NCBI RefSeq assembly: GCF_020524005.1
Contig: NZ_JAIVKK010000004.1
Location: forward strand, 496,001-560,000
From: Microbulbifer aggregans
GTDB lineage: Bacteria; Pseudomonadota; Gammaproteobacteria; Pseudomonadales; Cellvibrionaceae
Length of the DNA: 64,000 bases
Direction of reading: 5' to 3'
In this document: positions 36,358-45,521 of the stretch, piece after piece
How the letters are laid out: each line of letters begins with the position of its first letter
Position numbering within the stretch: position 1 is the stretch's first letter
Program-made: the position numbers and the translations under genes
Notes under the pieces: generated by a model
What the model saw: only the letters and a program-made list of their open reading frames with translations
Database searches by the model: none
Told to the model about the DNA's origin: nothing

Positions 36358-37152
36358 ATGTCCAAATCACTGTTCGACCTCAATGGAAAGCTCGCGCTGG
36401 TTACCGGCGCTACCCATGGCCTGGGTATGGCAATGGCCGAAGGTCTCGGCAACGCCGGTGCCAAACTCGTTATCACCGGCCACTCCTCACAGGAAAAACT
36501 GGATGCGGCGGTAGCACTGTTGCGCGAGAAAGGCCTCGATGCGCACGGTTACCTGTTTAACGTTACCGATGAGCCTGTGGTCAATGACATGGTGGGCCTG
36601 ATCGAGCAGGAGCTGGGCCCGATTGATGTTCTGGTAAATAACGCCGGTATCATCCGCCGTGTTCCATTGCTGGAGATGGAATTGTCAGAGTGGAACAAGG
36701 TGCTCGATACCAACCTGACTGGTGTCGTGACCATGACCCGCCCTGTCGTGCGCCGCATGATCGAACGTGGCGCGGGTAAGGTCATCAATATCTGTTCCAT
36801 GATGAGTGAGCTGGGTCGCGACTCTGTTTCCGCCTACGCAGCGGCAAAGGGTGGTCTAAAGATGCTGACGCGCAATATGGCCACTGAGTGGGCACGCCAC
36901 AATATTCAGGTAAATGGTATTGGTCCGGGCTACTTTGCCACCGCCCAGACCGCCCCGATCCGTGTGGAGGGTAACCCGTTTAATGACTTCATCATCAATC
37001 GCACGCCGGCGGGCCGCTGGGGTAACCCTGAAGATCTGCAGGGAGCGGCGGTGTTCCTCTCCAGCGACGCGAGCAACTTCGTGAACGGCCAGATCGTTTA
37101 TGTGGATGGCGGTATTCTCGCGACCATTGGCAAGCCGAGTAACGAGGCTTAA
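36358..37152 (+). CDS. kduD: 2-dehydro-3-deoxy-D-gluconate 5-dehydrogenase
   Basis: A 264-residue short-chain dehydrogenase that reduces 2,5-diketo-3-deoxygluconate to 2-keto-3-deoxygluconate. The Rossmann motif is LVTGATHGLGMAMAEGLGNAG, with VLVNNAGIIRR, the catalytic Ser in INICSMMSELG, and the YxxxK motif in SAYAAAKGGLKML. The end INRTPAGRWGNPEDLQGAAVFLSSDAS is characteristic of KduD. It is in the same direction as kduI with a REP-like hairpin between, and is followed by a strong terminator. Confidence 0.96.
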   Translation: MSKSLFDLNGKLALVTGATHGLGMAMAEGLGNAGAKLVITGHSSQEKLDAAVALLREKGLDAHGYLFNVTDEPVVNDMVGLIEQELGPIDVLVNNAGIIRRVPLLEMELSEWNKVLDTNLTGVVTMTRPVVRRMIERGAGKVINICSMMSELGRDSVSAYAAAKGGLKMLTRNMATEWARHNIQVNGIGPGYFATAQTAPIRVEGNPFNDFIINRTPAGRWGNPEDLQGAAVFLSSDASNFVNGQIVYVDGGILATIGKPSNEA

Positions 37153-37225
37153 GCCGGTTCTTCCGGGGAGTAGCGACACGCCGCTTCCTGACTGTCTCAA
37201 TCGATATCAACGTCATTTTCGAATT

Positions 37226-37248
37226 GCCGGGCATTGCCCGGCTTTTTT
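37226..37248 (+). terminator. Rho-independent terminator of kduD
   Basis: Perfect seven-base stem GCCGGGC / GCCCGGC with a three-base loop followed by six T. It separates the pectin genes from the nap operon. Confidence 0.92.
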
Positions 37249-37276
37249 GTGTCGCCTGAATCCCGTCGATTTACTA

Positions 37277-37290
37277 CTGATTAATATCAC
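37277..37290. promoter_or_regulatory. FNR/ANR-like site upstream of nap
   Basis: CTGATTAATATCAC keeps the core TGAT-N4-ATCA of the FNR consensus TTGAT-N4-ATCAA, with one mismatch in each outer base. It is 187 bases before the napE start. Control of nap by FNR-type regulators under low oxygen is well known; binding here is inferred. Confidence 0.5.
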
Positions 37291-37476
37291 GTTGAGCGCG
37301 AATAACCGCGCCCTTTCTTCCAAATACACGCATGCAGCTTGCGGGCCGGGTATGCCTTTCTAGACTGATTTGAGAGATTCCGAAACGGCGCATGGATCGC
37401 TTGTGTGAGCGTTAGAGCTCAGCGGCATATTCAGTGCTGGTTTCATTTCATTTGGCAATGAAGCAGGTGATTCACC

Positions 37477-37650
37477 TTGGCCAAAAATGATCAGCAGGAT
37501 ATGGCTGCACATAAGCGTCGCGAAGGGCGGCTTGTACTCTTCATCCTGGTATTCCTGTTTCCGCTTCTAGCCGTGGCCATCGTTGGTGGTTACGGCTTTT
37601 TTGTCTGGATCATGCAGATGATATTCGGGCCACCGGGTCCGCCAGCATGA
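37477..37650 (+). CDS. napE: Periplasmic nitrate reductase membrane subunit NapE
   Basis: A 57-residue membrane protein: a polar N-terminus (LAKNDQQDMAAHKRREGR) and one long helix LVLFILVFLFPLLAVAIVGG continuing to YGFFVWIMQMIFGPPGPPA. The tail GGYGFxVWxxQMxFGPPGPP is the NapE signature. NapE is a small inner-membrane part of the nitrate reductase system of unclear role. The TTG start has an ideal AGGTGA ribosome-binding site six bases upstream; an ATG at 37501 would give 49 residues with a worse site. It heads the napEDABC cluster. Confidence 0.88.
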   Translation: MAKNDQQDMAAHKRREGRLVLFILVFLFPLLAVAIVGGYGFFVWIMQMIFGPPGPPA

Positions 37651-37790
37651 ATATGCATGGTCGTGTCATTTCGAGAATTTACTGGTCGCGGTGATGCGCT
37701 CCGGTATTCGCGTTTGTGTCCTGTTGGTGCCTGTATTAAACGATCTTCGTTGACGTGCCATTAACCCCGTCCAAAAAATTGGTAGGAAAA

Positions 37791-38132
37791 ATGTCCTGTT
37801 CTCAGTCAGAGGCCAGCGATGACAAATTTTTACACGTCGTCAGTCTGGTTGCCCATGTTCGCCCGGAACATCTCGCGGCGGTTGGCGCGTGGGTGGATAC
37901 GCAGCCAGCGATGGACATCCAGATTTCTACGCCCGAGGGCAAGCTGGTCTTGTTGATGGAGGCGGGTGATCACTTCGAGATCAACGACGGTATTGCGGAT
38001 ATCCGTGACCTGCCAGGTGTGGTCAATGTGGTGATGGTCTACCACCGGGAAATGCCGTTGGCAGAAGCCGGTGACTTGCTGGTGGAAAGTGCTGCGGATA
38101 CGCAGCCGGTAAAAATTGTGGGAGACGAATGA
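37791..38132 (+). CDS. napD: NapA signal-peptide chaperone NapD
   Basis: A 113-residue NapD. The family motifs [17 protein letters not shown], the central strand KLVLLMEA, and [13 protein letters not shown] are visible in the ferredoxin-like fold. NapD binds the Tat signal of NapA and delays export until the cofactor is in place. The start ATG 37791 is preferred over a GTG at 37755. Its stop is one base before the napA start, so the two are coupled. Confidence 0.92.
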   Translation: MSCSQSEASDDKFLHVVSLVAHVRPEHLAAVGAWVDTQPAMDIQISTPEGKLVLLMEAGDHFEINDGIADIRDLPGVVNVVMVYHREMPLAEAGDLLVESAADTQPVKIVGDE

Positions 38133-38133
38133 G

Positions 38134-40638
38134 ATGGCCATTACCCGACGCGAATTTACCCGGGCCAGCGCTCTCGCGGCAGCCGCCACAGCTGCCGGGC
38201 TTGCTATTCCTGCCAGCGCGCAAAACCTCGTCACCAAAGGCGGTGAGAATGAACTGAATTGGAACAAGGCACCCTGCCGGTTTTGTGGTACGGGCTGCTC
38301 CGTCATGGTGGGCACCAAAGATGACCGGGTGGTGGCAACCCATGGAGATATCAAAGCGGAAGTAAACCGCGGCCTCAACTGCGTGAAAGGCTATTTTCTG
38401 TCGAAAATCATGTACGGCAGTGACCGCCTGACTAAACCGCTGTTGCGAATGAAGAACGGACGCTATGACAAAAATGGCAAGTTTACTGAAGTCTCCTGGG
38501 ACAGAGCCTTTGACCTTATGGAGCAGAAATACAAAGAGGCGCTGAAGGAGTATGGGCCCGAATCTGTGGGCATGTTTGGCTCCGGTCAGTGGACCGTGTG
38601 GGAGGGCTATGCGGCCAGCAAATTCATGAAGGCCGGGCTGCGCAGCAACAACATTGACCCCAACGCACGCCACTGCATGGCTTCCGCGGTGATGGGCTTT
38701 ATGCGCACCTTCGGTATCGACGAGCCCATGGGCTGCTACGACGATATGGAAAACGCCGATGCCTTCGTACTGTGGGGTTCGAATATGGCGGAAATGCACC
38801 CGATTCTCTGGAGCCGGGTGACTGACCGCAGGTTATCGCACCCCGGATGCAAGGTTGCGGTACTGTCTACTTTCGAGCACCGCAGTTTTGAACTGGCGGA
38901 TATCCCGATTGTTTTCAACCCGCATTCGGATCTGATGATCCTGAACTTCATTGCCAACTACATTATCCAGAATGACAAGGTGAACAAGGATTTTGTGCGC
39001 AAGCATACCCGGTTTGTTCGCGGCCAGACGGATATTGGTTATGGCCTGCGGGATGATAACGAACTCGAAAAAAATGCCACGGGTCGGGACAAGGCAAATA
39101 CCTGGACCGACATGACCTATGACGAGTATGCGGATTTCGTTAAGGAGTTTTCGCTTGACCGGGTCGCCAAAGAAACCGGTGTCCCGAAGGAGCGGCTGAC
39201 AGCGCTCGCCGAGCTGTATGCCGATCCGAAAGTGAAGGTAATGTCTTTCTGGACCATGGGCTTTAACCAGCATACGCGGGGCGTGTGGGCCAATAACCTG
39301 TGTTACAACATTCACCTGTTGACCGGAAAAATCTCCAGCCCAGGCAACAGTCCGTTCTCTCTCACCGGTCAGCCTTCCGCTTGTGGCACAGCGCGTGAAG
39401 TGGGCACCTTTGCCCATCGCTTGCCTGCAGATCTGGTAGTCACCAACCCCAAGCACCGGGCTACTGCAGAAAAAATATGGCAGCTCCCTTCTGGCACCAT
39501 TCCTCCTAAACCGGGCTTTCACGCGGTGGCGCAAAGTCGCGCCCTCAAAGACGGCAAGTTGCGGGTGTACTGGACGCAGGTAACCAATAACGCGCAGGCG
39601 GGCCCGAACCTGATGCAGGAGTTACTGCCCGGTTGGCGCAACCCTGAAACCTTCATTATTGTTTCGGACGCTTATCCCACTACTTCCGCACAGGCTGCTG
39701 ATCTGATCCTGCCCAGTGCCATGTGGGTGGAAAAGGAAGGCGCTTACGGCAACTCGGAGCGCCGTACGCAGTTCTGGCATCAGTTGGTCAGGGCACCGGG
39801 AGAAAGCCAGTCTGATCTGTGGCAGATCGTGGAATTTTCCAAGCGTTTCAAGATGGAAGAGGTCTGGCCCCGGGAGTTGCTGGATAAAAAGCCCGAATAC
39901 AAGGGCAAAACCTTGTACGACGTGCTGTATGCCAACGGCAAGGTTAATCGCTTCCCATCGTCGGACCGCAATCCCGATTACCAAAACCACGAAGCGGAAG
40001 CCTTTGGCTTTTATCTGCAGAAAGGCCTTTTTGAAGAGTATGCAGAGTTTGGTCGCGGACACGGTCACGATCTGGCGCCATTTGATCGTTACCATCAGGA
40101 GCGCGGTCTGCGCTGGCCAGTGGTCAACGGCAAGGAAACCCTGTGGCGTTTTCGCGAGGGTTTTGACCCCTATGTGAAGAAGGGCGCGGGTGTGCAGTTT
40201 TATGGCAATGAAGATGGCCGTGCGCGGATTTTTGCGCTGCCCTATGAGCCGCCGGCTGAGTCGCCCGACAAGGAGTATCCCTTCTGGTTGTGCACTGGTC
40301 GCGTGCTGGAGCACTGGCATACCGGATCCATGACGCAGCGCGTTCCCGAGCTGTACAGGGCAGTACCTTATGCGCTGATCTATATGCACCCGGATGATGC
40401 CGCAGTGCAGGGCTTCCGTCGCGGTAGCGAAGTGAAGGTAGTGAGCCGCCGCGGGGAAATGGTTGCCCGAATCGAGACCCGCGGACGGGTAAGTCCACCC
40501 AAAGGGCTGGTATACGTTCCCTTCTTTGATGCCCAGCGCCTGATCAACAAAGTTACGCTGGACGCGACGGATCCTATTTCCAAACAGACAGACTTCAAAA
40601 AATGCGCGGTTCGCCTCGAACTGGTCAATCTGGCATAG
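38134..40638 (+). CDS. napA: Periplasmic nitrate reductase catalytic subunit
   Basis: An 834-residue molybdoenzyme (E. coli NapA has 828) that reduces nitrate to nitrite in the periplasm. The Tat signal is [18 protein letters not shown]. The 4Fe-4S cluster cysteines are Cys48, Cys51, Cys55 and Cys83 ([13 protein letters not shown], then GLNCVKG). The molybdenum ligand is Cys181 in [16 protein letters not shown]. Further family motifs are [37 protein letters not shown] and [23 protein letters not shown] 38134 begins exactly at the Tat leader. It follows napD by one base and precedes napB by 16. Confidence 0.98.
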   Translation: MAITRREFTRASALAAAATAAGLAIPASAQNLVTKGGENELNWNKAPCRFCGTGCSVMVGTKDDRVVATHGDIKAEVNRGLNCVKGYFLSKIMYGSDRLTKPLLRMKNGRYDKNGKFTEVSWDRAFDLMEQKYKEALKEYGPESVGMFGSGQWTVWEGYAASKFMKAGLRSNNIDPNARHCMASAVMGFMRTFGIDEPMGCYDDMENADAFVLWGSNMAEMHPILWSRVTDRRLSHPGCKVAVLSTFEHRSFELADIPIVFNPHSDLMILNFIANYIIQNDKVNKDFVRKHTRFVRGQTDIGYGLRDDNELEKNATGRDKANTWTDMTYDEYADFVKEFSLDRVAKETGVPKERLTALAELYADPKVKVMSFWTMGFNQHTRGVWANNLCYNIHLLTGKISSPGNSPFSLTGQPSACGTAREVGTFAHRLPADLVVTNPKHRATAEKIWQLPSGTIPPKPGFHAVAQSRALKDGKLRVYWTQVTNNAQAGPNLMQELLPGWRNPETFIIVSDAYPTTSAQAADLILPSAMWVEKEGAYGNSERRTQFWHQLVRAPGESQSDLWQIVEFSKRFKMEEVWPRELLDKKPEYKGKTLYDVLYANGKVNRFPSSDRNPDYQNHEAEAFGFYLQKGLFEEYAEFGRGHGHDLAPFDRYHQERGLRWPVVNGKETLWRFREGFDPYVKKGAGVQFYGNEDGRARIFALPYEPPAESPDKEYPFWLCTGRVLEHWHTGSMTQRVPELYRAVPYALIYMHPDDAAVQGFRRGSEVKVVSRRGEMVARIETRGRVSPPKGLVYVPFFDAQRLINKVTLDATDPISKQTDFKKCAVRLELVNLA

Positions 40639-40654
40639 GCGCCGAGGTTAGGTA

Positions 40655-41143
40655 ATGAACAGAAAGCAGTTATTTGTTGGTGTCCTGACGATTACCGCAC
40701 TTTTTTGTGGGCTTGCCACGATTGCCGAGCAGTTTCCCCCCACTCCTGGGCCAGACGGCATTCGCAAGGGCGGAACCCTGTTTGAGGAACTGACACCGCC
40801 GAAAATCGCGGACCCGGTCAATGCGCAGGGAAAACGCGTTCGCGCCTACCCGGAGCAGCCACCGACGATTCCCCATACCATCCGCGACTACCAGATCGAC
40901 AAGAACAACAACCGCTGCCTGGACTGCCACACCCGGATACAGACCGGTGTCAGCGGCGCGCCGATGATTAGCATCACCCACTTTATGGACCGGGATTTTC
41001 AGGTGCTGGCGAGTGTGGCGCCGCGACGTTATTTCTGCCTGCAATGCCATGTGCCGCAGACCAGTGTTCAACTTCCTGTCGGCAATACGTTTAAAGATGT
41101 GGATATTCTTCTCCGCCAGAAAAAGGAAGGAAAAGACGATTAG
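40655..41143 (+). CDS. napB: Periplasmic nitrate reductase cytochrome subunit NapB
   Basis: A 162-residue di-haem c-type cytochrome. An N-terminal signal (residues ~6-23) is followed by the two haem motifs CLDCH (in NNRCLDCHTRIQTG) and CLQCH (in YFCLQCHVPQT), and the distal-ligand regions PPTIPHTIRDYQID and ISITHFMDRD. NapB passes electrons from NapC to NapA. Spacing fits an operon with napA and napC. Confidence 0.96.
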   Translation: MNRKQLFVGVLTITALFCGLATIAEQFPPTPGPDGIRKGGTLFEELTPPKIADPVNAQGKRVRAYPEQPPTIPHTIRDYQIDKNNNRCLDCHTRIQTGVSGAPMISITHFMDRDFQVLASVAPRRYFCLQCHVPQTSVQLPVGNTFKDVDILLRQKKEGKDD

Positions 41144-41188
41144 GTAGAGGCGTACCGTGCGAATCCATTTACTTCCGGGAACTGTGTA

Positions 41189-41833
41189 ATGATCAAATGG
41201 GTAAAGAGCTACTGGCAGACATTGCGGGAGCCACCGATCGCATTCAGCCTTGGTTTTCTGCTGCTGTCCGGCTTTATTGCCGGGATCATTTTCTGGGGCG
41301 GCTTCAACACCGCACTCGAAGCGACTAACACGGAAAAGTTTTGTATCAGTTGTCACGAGATGCACGATAACGTGTACCAGGAACTTAAAGGCACAGTGCA
41401 CTGGACCAATCGATCCGGCGTGCGTGCCACCTGTCCGGACTGTCACGTGCCCCACGAGTGGACTCATAAAATTGCCCGAAAAATGCAGGCGTCAAAAGAG
41501 GTGTGGGGAAAAATTTTCGGTACCATTAGTACGCGCGAAAAATTCCTCGACAAACGCCTGGAGCTGGCGAAACACGAGTGGGCGCGCCTGAAGGCCAACG
41601 ATTCGCTGGAGTGCCGCAACTGCCACGATTTCGAATATATGGACTTTTCTGTACAGAGTGAGCGCGCACGGCGCTTGCATTCCACTCAGCTGGCTACAGG
41701 CAAGGCCACCTGCATCGACTGCCATCGAGGTATTGCTCATCAGTTGCCGAATATGGCGGACGAAGATGCCTGGGGACCGGCCAATCCCGAGAACGACGAC
41801 AGTCAATTTCCGGCGGAAGAAAAGCCGGAGTGA
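41189..41833 (+). CDS. napC: Membrane-anchored tetrahaem cytochrome NapC
   Basis: A 214-residue NapC/NirT-family quinol dehydrogenase. One N-terminal helix ([20 protein letters not shown]) anchors it to the inner membrane. Four haem motifs follow: CISCHEM, CPDCHVP, CRNCHDF and CIDCHRG. It takes electrons from quinol and gives them to NapB. No napG, napH or napF is present, so NapC is the only visible quinol link. Confidence 0.97.
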   Translation: MIKWVKSYWQTLREPPIAFSLGFLLLSGFIAGIIFWGGFNTALEATNTEKFCISCHEMHDNVYQELKGTVHWTNRSGVRATCPDCHVPHEWTHKIARKMQASKEVWGKIFGTISTREKFLDKRLELAKHEWARLKANDSLECRNCHDFEYMDFSVQSERARRLHSTQLATGKATCIDCHRGIAHQLPNMADEDAWGPANPENDDSQFPAEEKPE

Positions 41834-41856
41834 AGGTAGAGCGTTGACTGTCCAAT

Positions 41857-41884
41857 AAAAAAGCCCGCGGTTTTGGCCGCGGGC
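41857..41884 (-). terminator. Rho-independent terminator of the uronate operon
   Basis: On the minus strand the hairpin GCCCGCGG / CCGCGGGC with a six-base loop is followed by six T. It ends the uxaC-reductase transcript and lies just after the napC stop on the other strand. Confidence 0.9.
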
Positions 41885-41952
41885 CTGAATATGTCCCGGC
41901 GTAGCTGGAAATCCAAAAGATCTCACTACAAAAAATTACTTCACGGGTGGGG

Positions 41953-43446
41953 TTATTCCACGGTACCGAAACTACTTTGTACGCAGGCCAGGGTGCCTCG
42001 CTCAGCCAGCTTCTCCAGCCAGTCAGCCACAGCAGGCAGCAGGCGCTCGCTGTTTCGCAGATCTTCCCCAAATACCGGCGTAAACGCGAGGAAAGCCTCT
42101 GCCAGCGCTTTGGCTCCTTCCGGCTTGTAGCGGTCACACAGCGCTTTCAGCTCCGCCGCCAGCGGATCGGAAACCTCAATCGCATTGCCGGATTCATCCA
42201 CTGCAGATACATAGCGAATCCAGTTGGCGAGGGCAAAGCTAAGTACCTCGATAGGACCATTTTTGTCCAGCTGGTGGCGCAGGGTACCCAGCCAGCGCTG
42301 CGGAATCTTCTGCGAGCCATCCATCGCAATCTGCCAGGTGCGGTGACGCAATGCGCGGTTTTCAAACCGCTCAATCAGCTCGGCCTGATAAGCCGCCACG
42401 TCAAAATCCGCCGGCACATCGATGGAGGTCGTGGCCTCCGTTTTCATAAAGTGCAGGGCCAGCTTGTTGAATGCCGGTTCCGCCATCACATCGGCCACAG
42501 TTTCGAAACCGGCCAGGTAGCCGCTGTACGCGAGCATGGAGTGACTGCCGTTCAGCAGGCGCAGCTTGATCAGCTCATAGACCTCCACATCATCCACAAA
42601 GGTCGCACCGGCCTTGTCCCATTCCGGACGGCCGCGCAGGAAATTGTCTTCCACCACCCACTGTGAAAACGGCTCCGCCATAACCGCCGCCTCATCGCGA
42701 CAGCCCATCAGCGCTTCCAGCTCATCGCGGTCAGCGTCGGTGGTGGCCGGCACAATACGATCGACCATGGTCGCCGGTGTGGTGGTGTTTTGTGCAATCC
42801 ACGCGGCTAACTCGGCGTCTACTAGCTTCGCGTACTGCACCAGAACACGCCCCAGCAGCTTGCCGTTGGAGGGCAGGTTATCGCAGGATAAAACGGTAAA
42901 GCCCGGCAAGCCGCGCTCTTTACGCAGTTTCAGTGCGCCGACAATAAAGCCCAGCGCGGATTTCGGCTGCTCGGGGTTTTCCAGATCTTGCACCACGTCC
43001 GGGTGCTTTGGGTTCAGGTTGCCGCTTGCGGGATCGTGGCAGTAACCCTTTTCGGTAATGGTCAAGGAAACGATACGAATCTCTTCGCGCGCCAACAGCT
43101 CCAGTAACTGGCTCGGGCTTTCCGGGGCCACGAAGACATCGCTCACCGCACCAATGATCTGTACCTTGGTGCCCGCATTGGATTTTTCCACCAGGGAATA
43201 CAGGCCATTCTGAGGCACCAGCTGATCGCGCACACCGGGAGAGCGCAGGCTCGCACCGATAATGCCCCAGTCTTTCTCGCCGGCGGCAATACGGTTTTCG
43301 GTGTACCACGCCTGGTGCGCGCGGTGGAAAGCGCCGATGCCCAGATGCACGATACCGGGAGTGACTTCATTCCGGTCGTAGGCGGGTTTGATGACCTCGG
43401 GAGGGAGGTTTTCGAGAATGCTGTTGTTGAGTCTTTCTTGGCTCAT
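41953..43446 (-). CDS. UxuB-like fructuronate/tagaturonate reductase
   Basis: A 497-residue polyol/mannitol dehydrogenase-family enzyme. It matches E. coli UxuB closely along its length: IVHLGIGAFHRAHQAWYTEN (nucleotide-binding end), SLTITEKGYCHDPASGNL, LSCDNLPSNGKLLGRV, TMVDRIVPATT, KLRLLNGSHSMLAYSGYLAG with the active-site Lys-Asn-His region, and RHRTWQIAMDGSQKIPQRW. UxuB reduces fructuronate to mannonate. However, the only dehydratase in the locus is altronate dehydratase UxaA and no UxuA is present, so tagaturonate reduction to altronate (the UxaB job) is likely its role here. It is in the same direction as uxaC. Confidence 0.88.
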   Translation of the reverse strand: MSQERLNNSILENLPPEVIKPAYDRNEVTPGIVHLGIGAFHRAHQAWYTENRIAAGEKDWGIIGASLRSPGVRDQLVPQNGLYSLVEKSNAGTKVQIIGAVSDVFVAPESPSQLLELLAREEIRIVSLTITEKGYCHDPASGNLNPKHPDVVQDLENPEQPKSALGFIVGALKLRKERGLPGFTVLSCDNLPSNGKLLGRVLVQYAKLVDAELAAWIAQNTTTPATMVDRIVPATTDADRDELEALMGCRDEAAVMAEPFSQWVVEDNFLRGRPEWDKAGATFVDDVEVYELIKLRLLNGSHSMLAYSGYLAGFETVADVMAEPAFNKLALHFMKTEATTSIDVPADFDVAAYQAELIERFENRALRHRTWQIAMDGSQKIPQRWLGTLRHQLDKNGPIEVLSFALANWIRYVSAVDESGNAIEVSDPLAAELKALCDRYKPEGAKALAEAFLAFTPVFGEDLRNSERLLPAVADWLEKLAERGTLACVQSSFGTVE

Positions 43447-43512
43447 ATTTTTCTACTCGGTTGAGCGAATTCGTATTCGCTTACGAAGTAACGCGGCTGA
43501 ATTTAAGCAGGA

Positions 43513-43611
43513 GTGCCGGGGATCTGTTTTCAGAAGCGTCGCAAACAGGATGTTTGCGACGCAGCGCCCAGGGAGGCGCCTAGCTCGGTTCTGAAAACAT
43601 ATCCCCGGTGC
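43513..43611 (-). repeat. Long hairpin element, copy 3
   Basis: Same plan as copies 1 and 2, on the minus strand. Outer arms 43513-43535 and 43589-43611 pair with three mismatches; the perfect inner hairpin at 43536-43562 (GCGTCGCAAACA, loop GGA, complement) is a longer version of the copy 1 hairpin. CCCTGGGCGCT is shared with copy 1. It lies between uxaC and the reductase gene and ends 66 bases before the latter's start. Confidence 0.85.
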
Positions 43612-43658
43612 TCCGGCGCCACTGAACTAGCAACAGAGCACCAGAGCACGGATTAGAA

Positions 43659-45074
43659 TCAGAGCTTGTAGGCTTTCTTCGCCAGATTGTAGGCGAGGTC
43701 CGCGGCCAGTTCGAAGGCTTCGTCTTCCTGCAGGCGGTGGTCCGCGACCAGTTGTGCCAGCCAGGTGCAGTCCATACGGCGTGCCACATCGTGACGGGCG
43801 GGAATGGACAGGAACGCGCGGGTGTCATCATTGAAGCCTACGGTATTGTAGAAACCAGCGGTCTCGGTCACCTGCTCACGGAAACGACGCATGCCTTCCG
43901 GACTGTCGTGGAACCACCAGGCCGGGCCCAGCTTCAGCGCCGGGTAATGACCCGCCAGCGGCGCCAGCTCGCGGCTGTAGCTGGTTTCATCCAGGGTAAA
44001 CAGAATGATGCTCAGGTTTGGCTCATTGCCCACCGCTTCCAGCAAAGGCTGCAGCGCGTGCACATAGTCGGTCTGGGAAGGAATGTCACAGCCCTTATCG
44101 CGGCCGAAGCGCTCAAACACCACCTTATTGTGGTTGCGGAAGGAACCCGGGTGGATCTGCATCACCAGGCCATCCTCAATGCTCATGCGCGCCATCTCGG
44201 TCAGCATCTGCCCGCGGAACAGCTCCGCATCGGCCGCACTGCAATTGCCATCGCGCACTTTCATAAACAGCGCTTCTGCTTCCGCCGGCGACAGGTTGGC
44301 CGTGGTCGCGGTGGGGTGGCCGTGGTCCGTAGAAGTCGCGCCCATTTTTTTGAAGAACTCGCGACGATTACGCAGTGCTGCCAGATACCCGGGCAAGGAA
44401 GACGTATCTTCACCGGTGATTTCTGCCAGCTGCGCCAAGTTATCCACAAAGCCCTCGAAGTCCGGGTCGAGTACCGGGTCCGGGCGGAAGGCCGTGATAA
44501 CGCGACCTTTCCAGCCACTGTCCAGAATCTTCTGGTGGTGGCGCAGGTCGTCCAGCGGAGACTCCGTGGTGGCGATCACTTCAATATTGAAACGCTCGAA
44601 CAATGCGCGCGGCAGGAACTCCGGCTGGCGCAGGTAGCTATCGATGCGCTCATAGTATTCCTGTGCCGTGTCGCCATTCAGCTGTACATCCAGCTCGAAC
44701 ACATCGTGGAACACGGTATCCAGCCAGGTGCGGGACGGCGTACCCCGGAACAGGTAATAGTGTTCTGCAAAAATCTGCCAGATCTTGCGTGGATCCTGTT
44801 CTATCGGGGTGCCGTCCTGAGTGCGGATACCCAGGCTCTCCAGCGGAATGCCCTGGGAGTAAAGCATGCGGAATACATAATGATCCGGGCGGATCAGCAG
44901 GTTGGTCGGATTGCCGAACGGCTGGTTGTCGGCAAACCAGGACGGGTCCGTGTGACCGTGTGGGCTGATGATCGGCAGATCCTTAACACTCTCGTAGAGC
45001 TTGCGGGCGATATCCCGGCTCACCTTGTCGGCCGGGAACAGACGGTCGGGGTGCAGAATCAGAGGGCGTGTCAT
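43659..45074 (-). CDS. uxaC: Glucuronate/galacturonate isomerase
   Basis: A 471-residue uronate isomerase (E. coli 470) that turns D-galacturonate into D-tagaturonate and D-glucuronate into D-fructuronate. Motifs: FPADKVSRDIARKLYESVKD, LPIISPHGHTDPSWFADNQP with the metal-type His pair, DHYVFRMLYSQGIPLESLG, EVIATTESPLDDLRHHQ, FRPDPVLDP, and FNDDTRAFLSIPARHDVARR. The amidohydrolase-like fold covers the full length. It is the first gene of the minus-strand uronate pair and diverges from kdgK. Confidence 0.97.
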   Translation of the reverse strand: MTRPLILHPDRLFPADKVSRDIARKLYESVKDLPIISPHGHTDPSWFADNQPFGNPTNLLIRPDHYVFRMLYSQGIPLESLGIRTQDGTPIEQDPRKIWQIFAEHYYLFRGTPSRTWLDTVFHDVFELDVQLNGDTAQEYYERIDSYLRQPEFLPRALFERFNIEVIATTESPLDDLRHHQKILDSGWKGRVITAFRPDPVLDPDFEGFVDNLAQLAEITGEDTSSLPGYLAALRNRREFFKKMGATSTDHGHPTATTANLSPAEAEALFMKVRDGNCSAADAELFRGQMLTEMARMSIEDGLVMQIHPGSFRNHNKVVFERFGRDKGCDIPSQTDYVHALQPLLEAVGNEPNLSIILFTLDETSYSRELAPLAGHYPALKLGPAWWFHDSPEGMRRFREQVTETAGFYNTVGFNDDTRAFLSIPARHDVARRMDCTWLAQLVADHRLQEDEAFELAADLAYNLAKKAYKL

Positions 45075-45521
45075 TTTGGAAGCTTCCAGATGTTCGAGTT
45101 GTCTGTGTGAAGCTGCTGGTCATATGAACCAGCCGCCTGTTTATTCTTGTATGCTCTCGTCATCGTCCGGGCAATCCTGCCCGAGTGCAACCGTTGTCCC
45201 TGACTGAAAGTGAACGTCCGGGGTACAACAGAGAAAACGCCCGGCTCCCCCGGTAAGTGCCAGACGGGAGCGGGCGGTGTGCGCTAAAACTGGGAAAACC
45301 GGAAGCCCAAACCAGCTTCGGCTCCCCAATGCGCCAGACGATGGAGAAAACACCAGTGCATCAACAGCACCGAGTGTTGCCATGGTGCCAAAAATTGGTT
45401 ATACCAGTCAACCATTCTGGTAAGGCATTTAGCTGCAGGTCCCGGCAAGCCTTACCGGCGGGCCGAATATCGATGATACGTAACCGATAACAAACAAAAG
45501 CAGAGATAGTGGGAGAATCGA
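45075..45521. promoter_or_regulatory. Divergent uxaC / kdgK control region
   Basis: A 447-base gap without a gene. The clearest feature is TTGGTTATACCAG at 45395-45407, a near-palindrome like the ExuR/UxuR consensus TTGGTATACCAA. It is 115 bases before the kdgK start and could repress both directions. Promoter hexamers were not clear. Confidence 0.55.
45395..45407. promoter_or_regulatory. Candidate ExuR/UxuR-type operator
   Basis: TTGGTTATACCAG pairs TTGG with CCAG around a five-base centre (TGGT..ACCA core). It is the best dyad of the TTGGT family in this window, in the gap between uxaC and kdgK. Confidence 0.5.

Larger units (their letters stand above)
37153..37476 (+). promoter_or_regulatory. 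Gap between kduD and nap operon
   Basis: A 324-base gap without a gene. It contains the kduD terminator (37226-37248) and an FNR-like site (37277-37290), and otherwise shows nothing clear. The nap promoter probably lies here. Confidence 0.6.
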
